64,000 nucleotides of DNA from Tenacibaculum sp. 190130A14a (lineage in GTDB: Bacteria > Bacteroidota > Bacteroidia > Flavobacteriales > Flavobacteriaceae). The position numbers and the translations under genes are program-made. The stretch lies in contig NZ_OZ040189.1 of the NCBI RefSeq assembly GCF_964048965.1, forward strand, positions 1,798,001 to 1,862,000, read 5' to 3'. A model generated the notes under the pieces. It was not told where the DNA came from. It did not search any database and saw only the letters and a list, made by a program, of their open reading frames with translations. This document shows, piece by piece, positions 15,640 to 23,461 of this stretch. Positions within the stretch are counted from its first letter, which is position 1. Each line of letters starts with the position of its first letter.

Positions 15640-16665
15640 ATGATAAAAAACGATTTATTCTTAAGAGCCTTAAAAGGAGAAACTGTTGATAGACCTCCTG
15701 TATGGATGATGCGTCAAGCTGGGCGCTATTTACCAGAGTTTATGGAAATCAGAAAAAAATATGATTTCTTTACCCGTTGTCGTACTCCAGAATTAGCATC
15801 TGAAATTACTGTACAACCAATTCGTAGATATGGAATGGATGCTGCTATTTTATTTTCTGATATATTAGTAGTACCGCAAGCAATGAATGTTGAGGTAGAA
15901 ATGAAGCCTAATTTTGGCCCATATTTGCCAAATCCAATTCGTGATAGAAAGAGTTTGGATAATGTAATTATTCCAGATGTTCATGAAGAATTAGGGTATG
16001 TAATGGATGCTATTAAAGCTACCAAAGAAAAACTGAATAATGAAATACCATTAATTGGTTTTGCAGGGTCTCCATGGACTATTTTATGTTATATGGTACA
16101 AGGTCAAGGGTCTAAGAATTTTGATAAAGCAAAAGAATTTTGTTTTACTCAACCAATTTTGGCACACGAATTGCTTCAGAAGATTACAGATACCACAATT
16201 GCTTATTTAAAAGCAAAGGTTGAAGCAGGTGTAAATGCTGTTCAGGTGTTTGATTCTTGGGGAGGAATGTTATCTCCAACAGATTATCAAGAATTTTCAT
16301 GGCAGTATATAAACCAAATTATCGAAGCATTAAAAGACGATGCCCCAGTTATAGCATTTGGAAAAGGGTGTTGGTTTGCGCTAAATGAAATGTCTAAGTC
16401 AAATGCTTCTGCACTGGGTGTAGATTGGACATGTTCTGCAAGAAATGCTCGTTATTTATCTGGTGGAAATATTACATTACAAGGAAATTTTGATCCGTCT
16501 AGATTATTGTCTCCACCTGCGGAAATTAAAAAAATGGTAAACCAAATGATAAATGAGTTTGGTAAAGACAAATATATTGTTAACTTGGGGCACGGAATTT
16601 TGCCGAATATTCCTCTAGATAATGCAAAGGCTTTTGTCGATGCAGTTAAAGAATATAAAGGTTAA
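15640..16665 (+). CDS. hemE: Uroporphyrinogen decarboxylase
   Basis: 341 residues. Decarboxylates uroporphyrinogen III to coproporphyrinogen III. Signature 1 [15 protein letters not shown] and signature 2 [16 protein letters not shown] are intact, as are the substrate aspartate in [11 protein letters not shown] and the C-terminal NLGHGILPN. It starts 2 nt after the PrcB-like gene. Confidence 0.98.
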   Translation: MIKNDLFLRALKGETVDRPPVWMMRQAGRYLPEFMEIRKKYDFFTRCRTPELASEITVQPIRRYGMDAAILFSDILVVPQAMNVEVEMKPNFGPYLPNPIRDRKSLDNVIIPDVHEELGYVMDAIKATKEKLNNEIPLIGFAGSPWTILCYMVQGQGSKNFDKAKEFCFTQPILAHELLQKITDTTIAYLKAKVEAGVNAVQVFDSWGGMLSPTDYQEFSWQYINQIIEALKDDAPVIAFGKGCWFALNEMSKSNASALGVDWTCSARNARYLSGGNITLQGNFDPSRLLSPPAEIKKMVNQMINEFGKDKYIVNLGHGILPNIPLDNAKAFVDAVKEYKG

Positions 16666-16690
16666 TTTTTTATCCCCTAAATAATTAATT

Positions 16691-17293
16691 ATGAAGAAAA
16701 TAGTATTATTACTTACCTGTTTAATAGCAACTAATTTTTTCGCTCAGGAAAAAGTGTATTACAACTTTGCAGTAAACAATTGCACTGAGGAAAGTGCCGA
16801 CAATATGATCGAAAACTGTATTAAAGGGTCATATTTATTAGATTATGATTTCACTTCTATTGATGGAAAAACATTAAGTACAAGTAAAGTTAAAAAGCCA
16901 ATGGTAATTATAGCTGGTGCTTCTTGGTCCGCTCCTTGTCATGGAGATATCCCAGCAATTAACAAAATGGTAGAGAAGTATGGAGACAAACTTCAATTTG
17001 TTATGATACTTTGGGATAACGAAGCTAAGGCAAAAAGAATGGTAGATAAACTAAACAAAAATGTGTTTATCATTCCAGCGAGAGAAGGTGATAAAGTAAA
17101 GAAAGATTACTTAGATATTAGTGGATTTGTACACAAACTAGATTACCCAACAGCCTACCTTATAGATAAAACAAAGAAATTTGTTAATGTAAAAAGAGGA
17201 GCTGCTACGCCTACAAAACAAGTAGGGTGGGATCAAGTAAACGAAATTAATATTAAAAATTTCGAAGAATTTTTAGCACCAATATTAAATTAG
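16691..17293 (+). CDS. TlpA-like thioredoxin-fold protein lacking the first active-site cysteine
   Basis: 200 residues with a signal peptide (cleavage about FFAQ-E19). A thioredoxin-fold core follows (DYDFTSIDGKTLSTSKVKKPMVIIAGASW, then DIPAINKMVEKYGDKLQFVMILWD). The usual WCxPC is WSAPC: S80 replaces the nucleophilic cysteine while C83 remains. It may therefore be a chaperone, a one-cysteine redox protein or a binding protein rather than a thiol oxidoreductase. Two other cysteines (C31, C43) sit in the N-terminal extension. It is the last gene before the operon terminator. Confidence 0.8.
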   Translation: MKKIVLLLTCLIATNFFAQEKVYYNFAVNNCTEESADNMIENCIKGSYLLDYDFTSIDGKTLSTSKVKKPMVIIAGASWSAPCHGDIPAINKMVEKYGDKLQFVMILWDNEAKAKRMVDKLNKNVFIIPAREGDKVKKDYLDISGFVHKLDYPTAYLIDKTKKFVNVKRGAATPTKQVGWDQVNEINIKNFEEFLAPILN

Positions 17294-17315
17294 AATTATT
17301 AAAATATTTAAATTA

Positions 17316-17344
17316 CCTCTTTCTAAACGGAAAGAGGTTTTTTT
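17316..17344 (+). terminator. Terminator of the hemA-hemE cluster
   Basis: CCTCTTTC (17316-17323) and GAAAGAGG (17330-17337) form a perfect 8-bp stem with a 6-nt loop, followed by seven T residues. It closes the unit that began at hemA. Confidence 0.88.
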
Positions 17345-17365
17345 ATTTATAAGAAGAAAAAGAAT

Positions 17366-18112
17366 ATGATAAAGAATGTAATCGATGGAATAAAAGCATA
17401 TGTAGGAGCATTGGAATTAATTTCCAAATTGAAACTCTGGAAGTATTTTATAATCCCTATGTTAATTAGTTTAGTAACTGCTATTGTTATTGGTGTAACT
17501 GCTTATGGACTTTCTGATAATATTGGACATTATATAGCTAATTTTTGGAAATGGGAATTTGGAAAGGAAACATTTGAAATGATAAGTACTTTTATCAGTG
17601 CCTTATTAATTGTTGCAATAGGGTTAGTATTATATAAACATATTGTAATGGCTTTGTCCGCTCCTTTTATGAGTCCCGTTTCAGAAAAAATTGAAGATCA
17701 TTTTAGAGGAGAAGATCACATACATAGAGAAACAACTTTTCAAGAGCAATTGGTAAGAGGTATTAGAATTAATATTAGAAATCTAATACGAGAATTGGTC
17801 TTAACTTTTTTTATTTTGATACTTGGTTTTATTCCAGTAATCGGTATTGTTTCAACTGTGTTATTGTTTTTAACACAAGCGTATTATGCAGGTTTTGGTA
17901 ATATGGACTATACATTAGAACGTCATTTTAAATATAAAGAAAGTATCACTTTTGTTAAAAGAAACAAAGGAGTAGCTATTGGAAACGGGATTGTTTTTAT
18001 GTTGTTCTTATTAATTCCAGTAATTGGAGTCATTTTAGTATTACCATTGTCAGTAACAGCAGCTACTACCGAAACTATTAAGAAGATTCAGTTAAAAAAA
18101 ATAGAAGAATAA
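17366..18112 (+). CDS. EI24/CysZ-like membrane protein
   Basis: 248 residues matching the EI24 family. It has the N-terminal amphipathic GIKAYVGALELISKLKLWKYFIIP, paired helices about 30-52 and 70-92, the central LSAPFMSPVSEKIE motif, and a C-terminal membrane pair (about 145-170 and 205-232). Bacterial relatives include the sulfate permease CysZ; in Bacteroidota the substrate is unknown. It has its own short leader after the heme-operon terminator and lies just before hemF. Confidence 0.82.
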   Translation: MIKNVIDGIKAYVGALELISKLKLWKYFIIPMLISLVTAIVIGVTAYGLSDNIGHYIANFWKWEFGKETFEMISTFISALLIVAIGLVLYKHIVMALSAPFMSPVSEKIEDHFRGEDHIHRETTFQEQLVRGIRINIRNLIRELVLTFFILILGFIPVIGIVSTVLLFLTQAYYAGFGNMDYTLERHFKYKESITFVKRNKGVAIGNGIVFMLFLLIPVIGVILVLPLSVTAATTETIKKIQLKKIEE

Positions 18113-18113
18113 T

Positions 18114-18121
18114 TACTTTTG
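18114..18121 (+). promoter_or_regulatory. -7 box of hemF
   Basis: TACTTTTG fits TAnnTTTG, begins 2 nt after the stop of the EI24 gene and lies 18 nt before the hemF ATG. It suggests hemF can be transcribed separately. No clear -33 TTG is seen. Confidence 0.4.
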
Positions 18122-18139
18122 CAGTTCAATAGGAATTAC

Positions 18140-19042
18140 ATGAAAGAACAATTTTATAACTATATACAAAACTTACAAGACACCATTACTTCTAAATTAG
18201 AAGTAGTAGATGGAAAAGCCAAGTTTCAAGAAGATTTATGGGAAAGAACTGAAGGTGGAGGTGGAAGAACACGTGTTATTGAAAATGGAAACATTTTTGA
18301 AAAAGGAGGTGTAAACATTTCTGCAGTGCATGGAGAATTACCAGAAGTTTTAAGAAAGCAATTTGGAGTAGAGAGTGGTGATTTTTTTGCTTGCGGATTA
18401 AGTTTAGTAATTCATCCTAAAAACCCTTTTGTACCTACCGTACATGCTAATTGGCGTTATTTTGAAATGTATGATCAAGATGGGAATATTGTAACGCAGT
18501 GGTTTGGTGGAGGACAAGATTTAACTCCTTATTACTTATTTGAAGAAGATGCTGTGCATTTTCATACAGTTTGTAAAGAAGCTTGCGATAAGCATCATGC
18601 TGATTTTTACCCGAAGTTCAAGGAAACTTGTGATTCGTATTTCTGGAATGCTCATAGAAATGAAGCACGTGGGTTAGGAGGATTGTTTTTTGACTACCTA
18701 AAAGAAACTGAAGAGTTTACCATGCAAAATAGATATGATTTTGTTACGGAAGTGGGAAATAGCTTTTTAAACTCGTATGTACCGATTGTTGAAAGAAGAA
18801 AAGAGATGGAATATACACAAGCACATAAAGATTGGCAAGAAGTACGAAGAGGGCGTTATGTAGAGTTTAATTTGGTACACGATAGAGGAACCTTGTTTGG
18901 TTTAAAAACTAACGGTAGAATAGAAAGTATTTTAATGAGTCTACCACCAACGGTTCAATGGAAATATAACCATCATCCTGAAGAAGGAAGTGAAGAAGCA
19001 AAATTATTAGAAGTATTAGCCAAGCCTAAAGATTGGGTTTAG
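18140..19042 (+). CDS. hemF: Oxygen-dependent coproporphyrinogen III oxidase
   Basis: 300 residues from the ATG at 18140, preferred over a TTG 21 nt upstream because it gives the family length and lies behind a -7 box. It converts coproporphyrinogen III to protoporphyrinogen IX using O2. Signatures: ISAVHGELPE, VHPKNP-type IHPKNPFVPTVHANWRYFE, WFGGGQDLTPYY, the RNEARGLGGLFFD block and RGRYVEFNLVHDRGT. It completes the pathway between HemE and HemJ in an aerobic version. No hemN is seen here. Confidence 0.97.
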   Translation: MKEQFYNYIQNLQDTITSKLEVVDGKAKFQEDLWERTEGGGGRTRVIENGNIFEKGGVNISAVHGELPEVLRKQFGVESGDFFACGLSLVIHPKNPFVPTVHANWRYFEMYDQDGNIVTQWFGGGQDLTPYYLFEEDAVHFHTVCKEACDKHHADFYPKFKETCDSYFWNAHRNEARGLGGLFFDYLKETEEFTMQNRYDFVTEVGNSFLNSYVPIVERRKEMEYTQAHKDWQEVRRGRYVEFNLVHDRGTLFGLKTNGRIESILMSLPPTVQWKYNHHPEEGSEEAKLLEVLAKPKDWV

Positions 19043-19046
19043 AAGT

Positions 19047-19079
19047 AAAAAGGTAAGAAGTAAACATCTTACCTTTTTT
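19047..19079 (+). terminator. Terminator of hemF
   Basis: AAAAAGGTAAGA (19047-19058) pairs with TCTTACCTTTTT (19067-19078) across an 8-nt loop, ending in a T run, directly after the hemF stop. Confidence 0.88.
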
Positions 19080-19085
19080 ATTTTA

Positions 19086-19147
19086 GGTTAATAGAAGGTT
19101 AATAAGAAATAATTGAGTTTATGTAATTTAAACTTCCCTTATTTTTG
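19086..19147 (+). promoter_or_regulatory. Promoter with phased direct repeats, two-component operon
   Basis: GGTTAATA occurs twice, at 19086-19093 and 19097-19104, exactly 11 bp apart as expected for an OmpR/PhoB-type dimer. A TAnnTTTG box (TATTTTTG, 19140-19147) starts 42 nt after the second GTTAAT and ends 5 nt before the kinase ATG. The -33 region is poor, consistent with activation. The same arrangement recurs at 21232-21315. Confidence 0.6.
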
Positions 19148-19152
19148 AAGTT

Positions 19153-20544
19153 ATGACTAAGAAAAACAACTTGTTGATTATTGCCTCAGTTTTAGGACTT
19201 TTGTCATTGTCTTTGGTTCAAGGGTATTTAATCAAGAATACATATACTTTAAAAAAGGAGTCTTTTGTAAATAAAGTCAATCAAGAAGTATCAAGAATTG
19301 ATGATTATACCCCTGCGATTGATTCTATTAACGAAGTTTGGCAAAAATCTTTTATTAAAACCCTAGATAAGTACAGTTTAAAAACTATTTCTAAAAAGAA
19401 TGTTTTATCTCGATTAAGGGAAGTTACTGATTCTTTGAACAAAGACTTTATAAAAGAGTATGAAAGAGAATTAAAAAGAAAAAAATTAGGTTATGGTTTG
19501 GAGTTTCATAAGAAAGTATCAAATATAATTCTAGTTGATAGTGTAAAAACAGATACTTTGTTTCATGGAAAAGAAAACCCAGTATATCGGTTATTAGGTC
19601 ACGATTTTATAGAACAAGAAAAATTGCAAATAAGTAATTCTGTTTGGCATACAGAGCGCTCTTTTACCAAAACAATAGATGGTAAAGTTAAAAGGAGTTT
19701 TTATCAATTGTATTTTGAAACTAAAGATTACATTAATATTGATGAATGGAATAGTATTGTCTTTAACCAAATGAAAGGGCTTTTAGTACTCTCTTTTATG
19801 GTGTTTCTCTTTGTGTTTGGTTTAATGTATTACTCTATAAAAAACTTGATTAACCAAAAGAGAATATCTGATATAAAAACTGATTTTATCAATAACATCA
19901 CACATGAACTAAAAACTCCTTTGGCCACTTTAACTCTAGCCACTAAAATGCTGGGAAAAAGAGAAGTTAAAGAACAATCCAATCTATTAGATGCTACCAT
20001 AAAAACAGTAGAACGTCAAAACGTAAGGCTTCAAAAATTGATTGACCAAGTTTTAGATAATAGTTTAGGGTTTAGAGAAATCATCTTAGAAAAAAAAGAA
20101 GTCCGTTTATCAGCATATTTACATACGCTTTTGAATGATTTTGAGCTTTCAGTTAAAGAAAGAAATGTGAATCTTAATCTCGGTTTTAGTGATGTTGATA
20201 TTATTGTTTTTATAGATAAGTTTTATTTTACAACTGCCTTGCTTAATATTTTAGACAATGCGGTCAAGTATGGAAGTAGTAATATAATTGTTAATGTTGA
20301 AATAAAACATGAGCACCTTGAAATAGGAATCAAGGATGATGGCATTGGCGTATCAAGAACAGAACAAGAACTTTTATTTGATAAGTTTTATAGAGTCCCT
20401 ACTAAAGAAGTACATAACGTAAAAGGATTAGGTTTAGGTCTGTATTATAGTAATCAAGTAGTAAAAGCTCATAGAGGAAGTATCAGTCTTGAAAGTAAAG
20501 AAGGAAAAGGAACTTTATTTGTTATTAAAATACCAAAGAATTAA
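19153..20544 (+). CDS. Sensor histidine kinase
   Basis: 463 residues. Two transmembrane helices (about 6-27 and 209-230) bracket a roughly 180-residue periplasmic sensor domain of no recognised type. The HisKA domain carries the phospho-acceptor H251 in NNITHELKTPLATL. The ATPase domain has N box NILDNAVKYG, G1 IKDDGIGV, F box LFDKFYRVP and G2 GLGLGLYYSNQVV. The response-regulator gene starts on the base after its stop. The operon is probably autoregulated through the phased repeats upstream. Confidence 0.96.
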   Translation: MTKKNNLLIIASVLGLLSLSLVQGYLIKNTYTLKKESFVNKVNQEVSRIDDYTPAIDSINEVWQKSFIKTLDKYSLKTISKKNVLSRLREVTDSLNKDFIKEYERELKRKKLGYGLEFHKKVSNIILVDSVKTDTLFHGKENPVYRLLGHDFIEQEKLQISNSVWHTERSFTKTIDGKVKRSFYQLYFETKDYINIDEWNSIVFNQMKGLLVLSFMVFLFVFGLMYYSIKNLINQKRISDIKTDFINNITHELKTPLATLTLATKMLGKREVKEQSNLLDATIKTVERQNVRLQKLIDQVLDNSLGFREIILEKKEVRLSAYLHTLLNDFELSVKERNVNLNLGFSDVDIIVFIDKFYFTTALLNILDNAVKYGSSNIIVNVEIKHEHLEIGIKDDGIGVSRTEQELLFDKFYRVPTKEVHNVKGLGLGLYYSNQVVKAHRGSISLESKEGKGTLFVIKIPKN

Positions 20545-21237
20545 ATGAGAGTTAATCATGTATTATTAGTAGAAGATGATTTAGATTTTGGAAATATTTT
20601 AAAACAATATTTAGAAATTTCAGAATATAAAGTTACTTGGGCAAAAGATGGATTAGAAGCTATAGAGTTGCTTGGTAAAATAAACTTTCATATATGTGTA
20701 TTAGATGTAATGATGCCCAAAATGGATGGGTTTTCTTTAGCGGAAAAGATGGTAGAAATTTATCCGGAAATTCCTTTTGTGTTTTTGACTGCTCGTAAAA
20801 TGAAAGAAGATAGAATGAAAGGATTAAAGCTTGGTGCTGATGATTATATCGTAAAACCCTTTGAAGCAGATGAGTTAGTCTTAAGGTTAAAAAATATTTT
20901 AAAACGTACTAATGGTATTGCTAATGAAGAGTTAGAATCGAGTTTAGAAATAGGACTATATCATTTTAATCCGCATAGGTTAGAATTAAGATTGAATGAT
21001 GAATTGGTAAAACAATTGACAGAAAAAGAAGGAGAATTGATATTGTATCTTTTTCAGAATAAAAATCGATTATTGAAAAGAGAAGAGATTTTGAAAAAGG
21101 TTTGGAAGAGTGATGATTATTTTTCAGGAAGAAGTATGGACGTTTTTATAAGTCGATTGAGAAAGTATTTTAAGGAAGACCCTAAAATTTCTATTCAAAG
21201 CTCACGCGGAGTAGGTTTAGAATTTAAGATAGGTTAA
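20545..21237 (+). CDS. OmpR/PhoB family response regulator
   Basis: 230 residues. The receiver domain (1-~120) has acidic pocket VEDD, phospho-acceptor D54 (LDVMMPKMDG), switch threonine (LTAR) and conserved lysine (DDYIVKPF). The C-terminal winged helix (about 135-230) ends with the recognition and wing segments SGRSMDVFISRLRKYF and SSRGVGLEF. Members of this family bind direct repeats spaced by 10-11 bp, which fits the GTTAAT repeats before the kinase gene and after this gene. Start and kinase stop are adjacent, giving coupled translation. Confidence 0.96.
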   Translation: MRVNHVLLVEDDLDFGNILKQYLEISEYKVTWAKDGLEAIELLGKINFHICVLDVMMPKMDGFSLAEKMVEIYPEIPFVFLTARKMKEDRMKGLKLGADDYIVKPFEADELVLRLKNILKRTNGIANEELESSLEIGLYHFNPHRLELRLNDELVKQLTEKEGELILYLFQNKNRLLKREEILKKVWKSDDYFSGRSMDVFISRLRKYFKEDPKISIQSSRGVGLEFKIG

Positions 21238-21315
21238 TAGGTTTTGAAGTTTGAGTTAATAATGGGTTAATGACTTCAAATAGTTTGTTTTCAGAGAGCT
21301 TAGCTAATAGTTTTG
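21232..21315 (+). promoter_or_regulatory. Promoter with phased GTTAAT repeats, secreted-protein gene
   Basis: GTTAAT begins at 21233, 21255 and 21266, i.e. spacings of 22 and 11 bp (two turns and one turn). A promoter follows: TTG at 21285-21287, 20 nt, TAGTTTTG at 21308-21315. The last GTTAAT lies 42 nt before the -7 box, identical to the kinase promoter. The first repeat overlaps the end of the response-regulator gene. Confidence 0.6.
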
Positions 21316-21342
21316 GAATGTGAAATTTTAAAAAATAACATT

Positions 21343-21903
21343 ATGAAAACAATTCAAGCTATCTTATTTAAAGTATGTATATACCTTATGTCTACTTTAT
21401 CAAATGCACAAGTGTCTGAAACTCCACAACCTCCAAGTACACCTAATAATACCCATACAGATGTTACCACTACAATTAGCAACTCTACTAGTGTTTCCAA
21501 TTCAAATGATACGTATAAGTTTTATTCTAAACATGAATCTTCAAAGAAAGAAGGAGTGTTAGATATTTTAGAAGATGCTTTAGATAATATTCCTTTAACT
21601 AGAAAAGGAAGAGTTTATATTTGGAAAAAAGTAAAGCAAGGAGAAACAGTGTTTTATTGTAATTTAACCAATAATACCTTAAAAATAGTATTGGATAAGG
21701 ATGAGGCATCATATAATTTCAGAAAAAAAATTAAACATTTGGGAGATGAACTAAAAAAATACATTTCTTCACATAGAGAACATCGATTTGAAAATACCTC
21801 TAATTCAGTGTCTAACGCACAAATACGAGTTGATAGAGCAAAGGAAGAGTTAAAACGTGCTATAAGGAATTTAGAAAAAGTAAAAAGGAATACGGAAAAC
21901 TAG
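21343..21903 (+). CDS. Secreted protein of unknown function, candidate target of the two-component system
   Basis: 186 residues from the ATG at 21343; an upstream TTG at 21313 lies inside the -7 box and is rejected. Signal peptide about 1-22 (cleavage after SNAQ-like). A Ser/Thr/Asn-rich low-complexity linker (about 25-55) follows, then a mixed domain (DILEDALDNIPLTRKGRVYIW, TVFYCNLTNNTLKIVLDK) and a charged coiled-coil C-terminus (about 145-186, IRVDRAKEELKRAIRNLEKVKR). There is no lipobox, so it is periplasmic or secreted. I do not recognise a family. Its promoter shares the repeats of the kinase operon. Confidence 0.78.
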   Translation: MKTIQAILFKVCIYLMSTLSNAQVSETPQPPSTPNNTHTDVTTTISNSTSVSNSNDTYKFYSKHESSKKEGVLDILEDALDNIPLTRKGRVYIWKKVKQGETVFYCNLTNNTLKIVLDKDEASYNFRKKIKHLGDELKKYISSHREHRFENTSNSVSNAQIRVDRAKEELKRAIRNLEKVKRNTEN

Positions 21904-21938
21904 GAAATTCAAATAATTGTCAAAAACGTAATTTAAAG

Positions 21939-21990
21939 GCTGAAAATCAACGAATAATAATAAAAAAGTTGATTTTTAGCTTTTCTTTTT
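21939..21990 (+). terminator. Terminator of the secreted-protein gene
   Basis: GCTGAAAATCAAC (21939-21951) pairs with GTTGATTTTTAGC (21968-21980) with one G-T pair, followed by a T-rich tract. Confidence 0.6.
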
Positions 21991-22096
21991 ATGTATAATT
22001 CAAAATATAAACCAATTCATTTTAATAATTCAATAATAAAAATTGGAAAAATTGGGGTAATTTTAGTATTTTCGCAATCAAATAAAAAAACAAACA

Positions 22097-23407
22097 ATGG
22101 CTAGATTTGAATTAAAATTGCCTAAAATGGGTGAAAGCGTTGCAGAAGCAACTATTACTTCATGGGTTAAAGAAGTAGGTGACACTATTGATATTGACGA
22201 TACGGTGGTAGAAGTAGCAACCGATAAGGTTGATAGCGAAGTACCTAGTGAAGTAGAAGGAACCCTAGTTGAAATTTTATTTGACAAAGATGCAGTAGTA
22301 CAAGTTGGTGAAACAATTGCTATTATTGAGACTGAAGGAGGAGAAGCTGTAACAGCAGTTGCAACTCCTAAGCAAGAAACTCCAAAAGAAGTAGCTCAAT
22401 TAGAAGAAACAGTGGAAGCTGCAAAGGAAATGGTGAGCACTACAATTGATACTTCAAATAGTGATCGTTTTTATTCTCCTTTAGTAAAAAGTATTGCGCA
22501 GACAGAAGGTATTTCATTATCAGAATTAGAAACTATTTCAGGTACAGGAAAGGATGGAAGAGTTACTAAAAACGATATACTATCTTATATAGAAAACAGA
22601 GGAAGTCAGCCAAAACCAGCAGCAAAACCTGTTGTAGCGGCTCCGGCTCCTGTAAAAGAGGCTCCAGCTAAAGTTTCAACTCCAATCACTATGAGTGGAG
22701 AAGATGAAATTATAGAAATGACTCGTATGGGTAAATTAATTTCTAAGCACATGGTAGATTCTGTACAAACATCTGCTCATGTACAATCTTTCATAGAAAT
22801 TGATGTAACTAATATTGTTAAATGGAGAAATAAGGTAAAAGATGCTTATTTAAAGAGAGAAGGAGAGAAGTTAACTTTTACTCCGATCTTAATGCAAGCA
22901 GTAGCGCAAACTATTAAGAAGTTCCCATTAATTAATATTTCTGTAGATGGTGATAAGATTATCAAGAGAGGGAATATTAATTTAGGAATGGCTGCTGCTT
23001 TACCTGATGGAAACTTAATAGTACCAGTAATTAAAAATGCAGATCAATTAAACTTAGTTGGAATGACTAAGAAGGTAAATGATTTAGCAAATAGAGCAAG
23101 AGCAAATCAGTTAAAACCAGATGAAATTCAAGGAGGTACGTACACAGTTACCAACGTAGGTAGTTTTGGATCTGTAATGGGAACTCCAATTATCAACCAA
23201 CCTCAGGTTGCTATTTTAGCTTTAGGAGCTATTAGAAAAATGCCATCGGTTATCGAAACTCCTGAAGGTGATTTTATTGGAATTAGAAGCAAAATGTTTG
23301 TATCTCATTCATATGATCATAGAGTGGTAAATGGAGCTCTTGGAGGTATGTTTATCAAAACATTTAAAGAAATTTTAGAATCTTGGGATGTGAATCAAGA
23401 TTTTTAA
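22097..23407 (+). CDS. bkdB: 2-oxoacid dehydrogenase E2 (dihydrolipoamide acyltransferase, branched-chain type)
   Basis: 436 residues. Lipoyl domain about 2-76 with lipoyl lysine K44 (ATDKVDSEVPSE). An E3/E1-binding domain lies at about 128-166 (SPLVKSIAQTEGISL...GKDGRVTKNDIL), then an Ala/Pro-rich linker and the catalytic domain about 205-436 with SHSYDHRVVNGALGG. It transfers acyl groups to CoA in the branched-chain 2-oxoacid dehydrogenase complex. The convergent neighbour encodes the fused E1, supporting this over a 2-oxoglutarate complex. A possible promoter is TTG (22043-22045), 21 nt, TATTTTCG. Confidence 0.9.
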   Translation: MARFELKLPKMGESVAEATITSWVKEVGDTIDIDDTVVEVATDKVDSEVPSEVEGTLVEILFDKDAVVQVGETIAIIETEGGEAVTAVATPKQETPKEVAQLEETVEAAKEMVSTTIDTSNSDRFYSPLVKSIAQTEGISLSELETISGTGKDGRVTKNDILSYIENRGSQPKPAAKPVVAAPAPVKEAPAKVSTPITMSGEDEIIEMTRMGKLISKHMVDSVQTSAHVQSFIEIDVTNIVKWRNKVKDAYLKREGEKLTFTPILMQAVAQTIKKFPLINISVDGDKIIKRGNINLGMAAALPDGNLIVPVIKNADQLNLVGMTKKVNDLANRARANQLKPDEIQGGTYTVTNVGSFGSVMGTPIINQPQVAILALGAIRKMPSVIETPEGDFIGIRSKMFVSHSYDHRVVNGALGGMFIKTFKEILESWDVNQDF

Positions 23408-23426
23408 ACTGAAGATATATCAAATA

Positions 23427-23457
23427 AAAAAGCTCACTTTATAAAGTGAGCTTTTTT
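23427..23457. terminator. Bidirectional terminator between E2 and E1 genes
   Basis: AAAAAGCTCACTTT (23427-23440) pairs with AAAGTGAGCTTTTT (23443-23456), with T runs on both strands. It serves both convergent genes. Confidence 0.9.
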
Positions 23458-23461
23458 ATTT

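Noticed and set aside
18119..18139. TTG start seven codons upstream of hemF
   Set aside because: It lies in the -7 box TACTTTTG and adds residues not typical of HemF; the ATG at 18140 is better.
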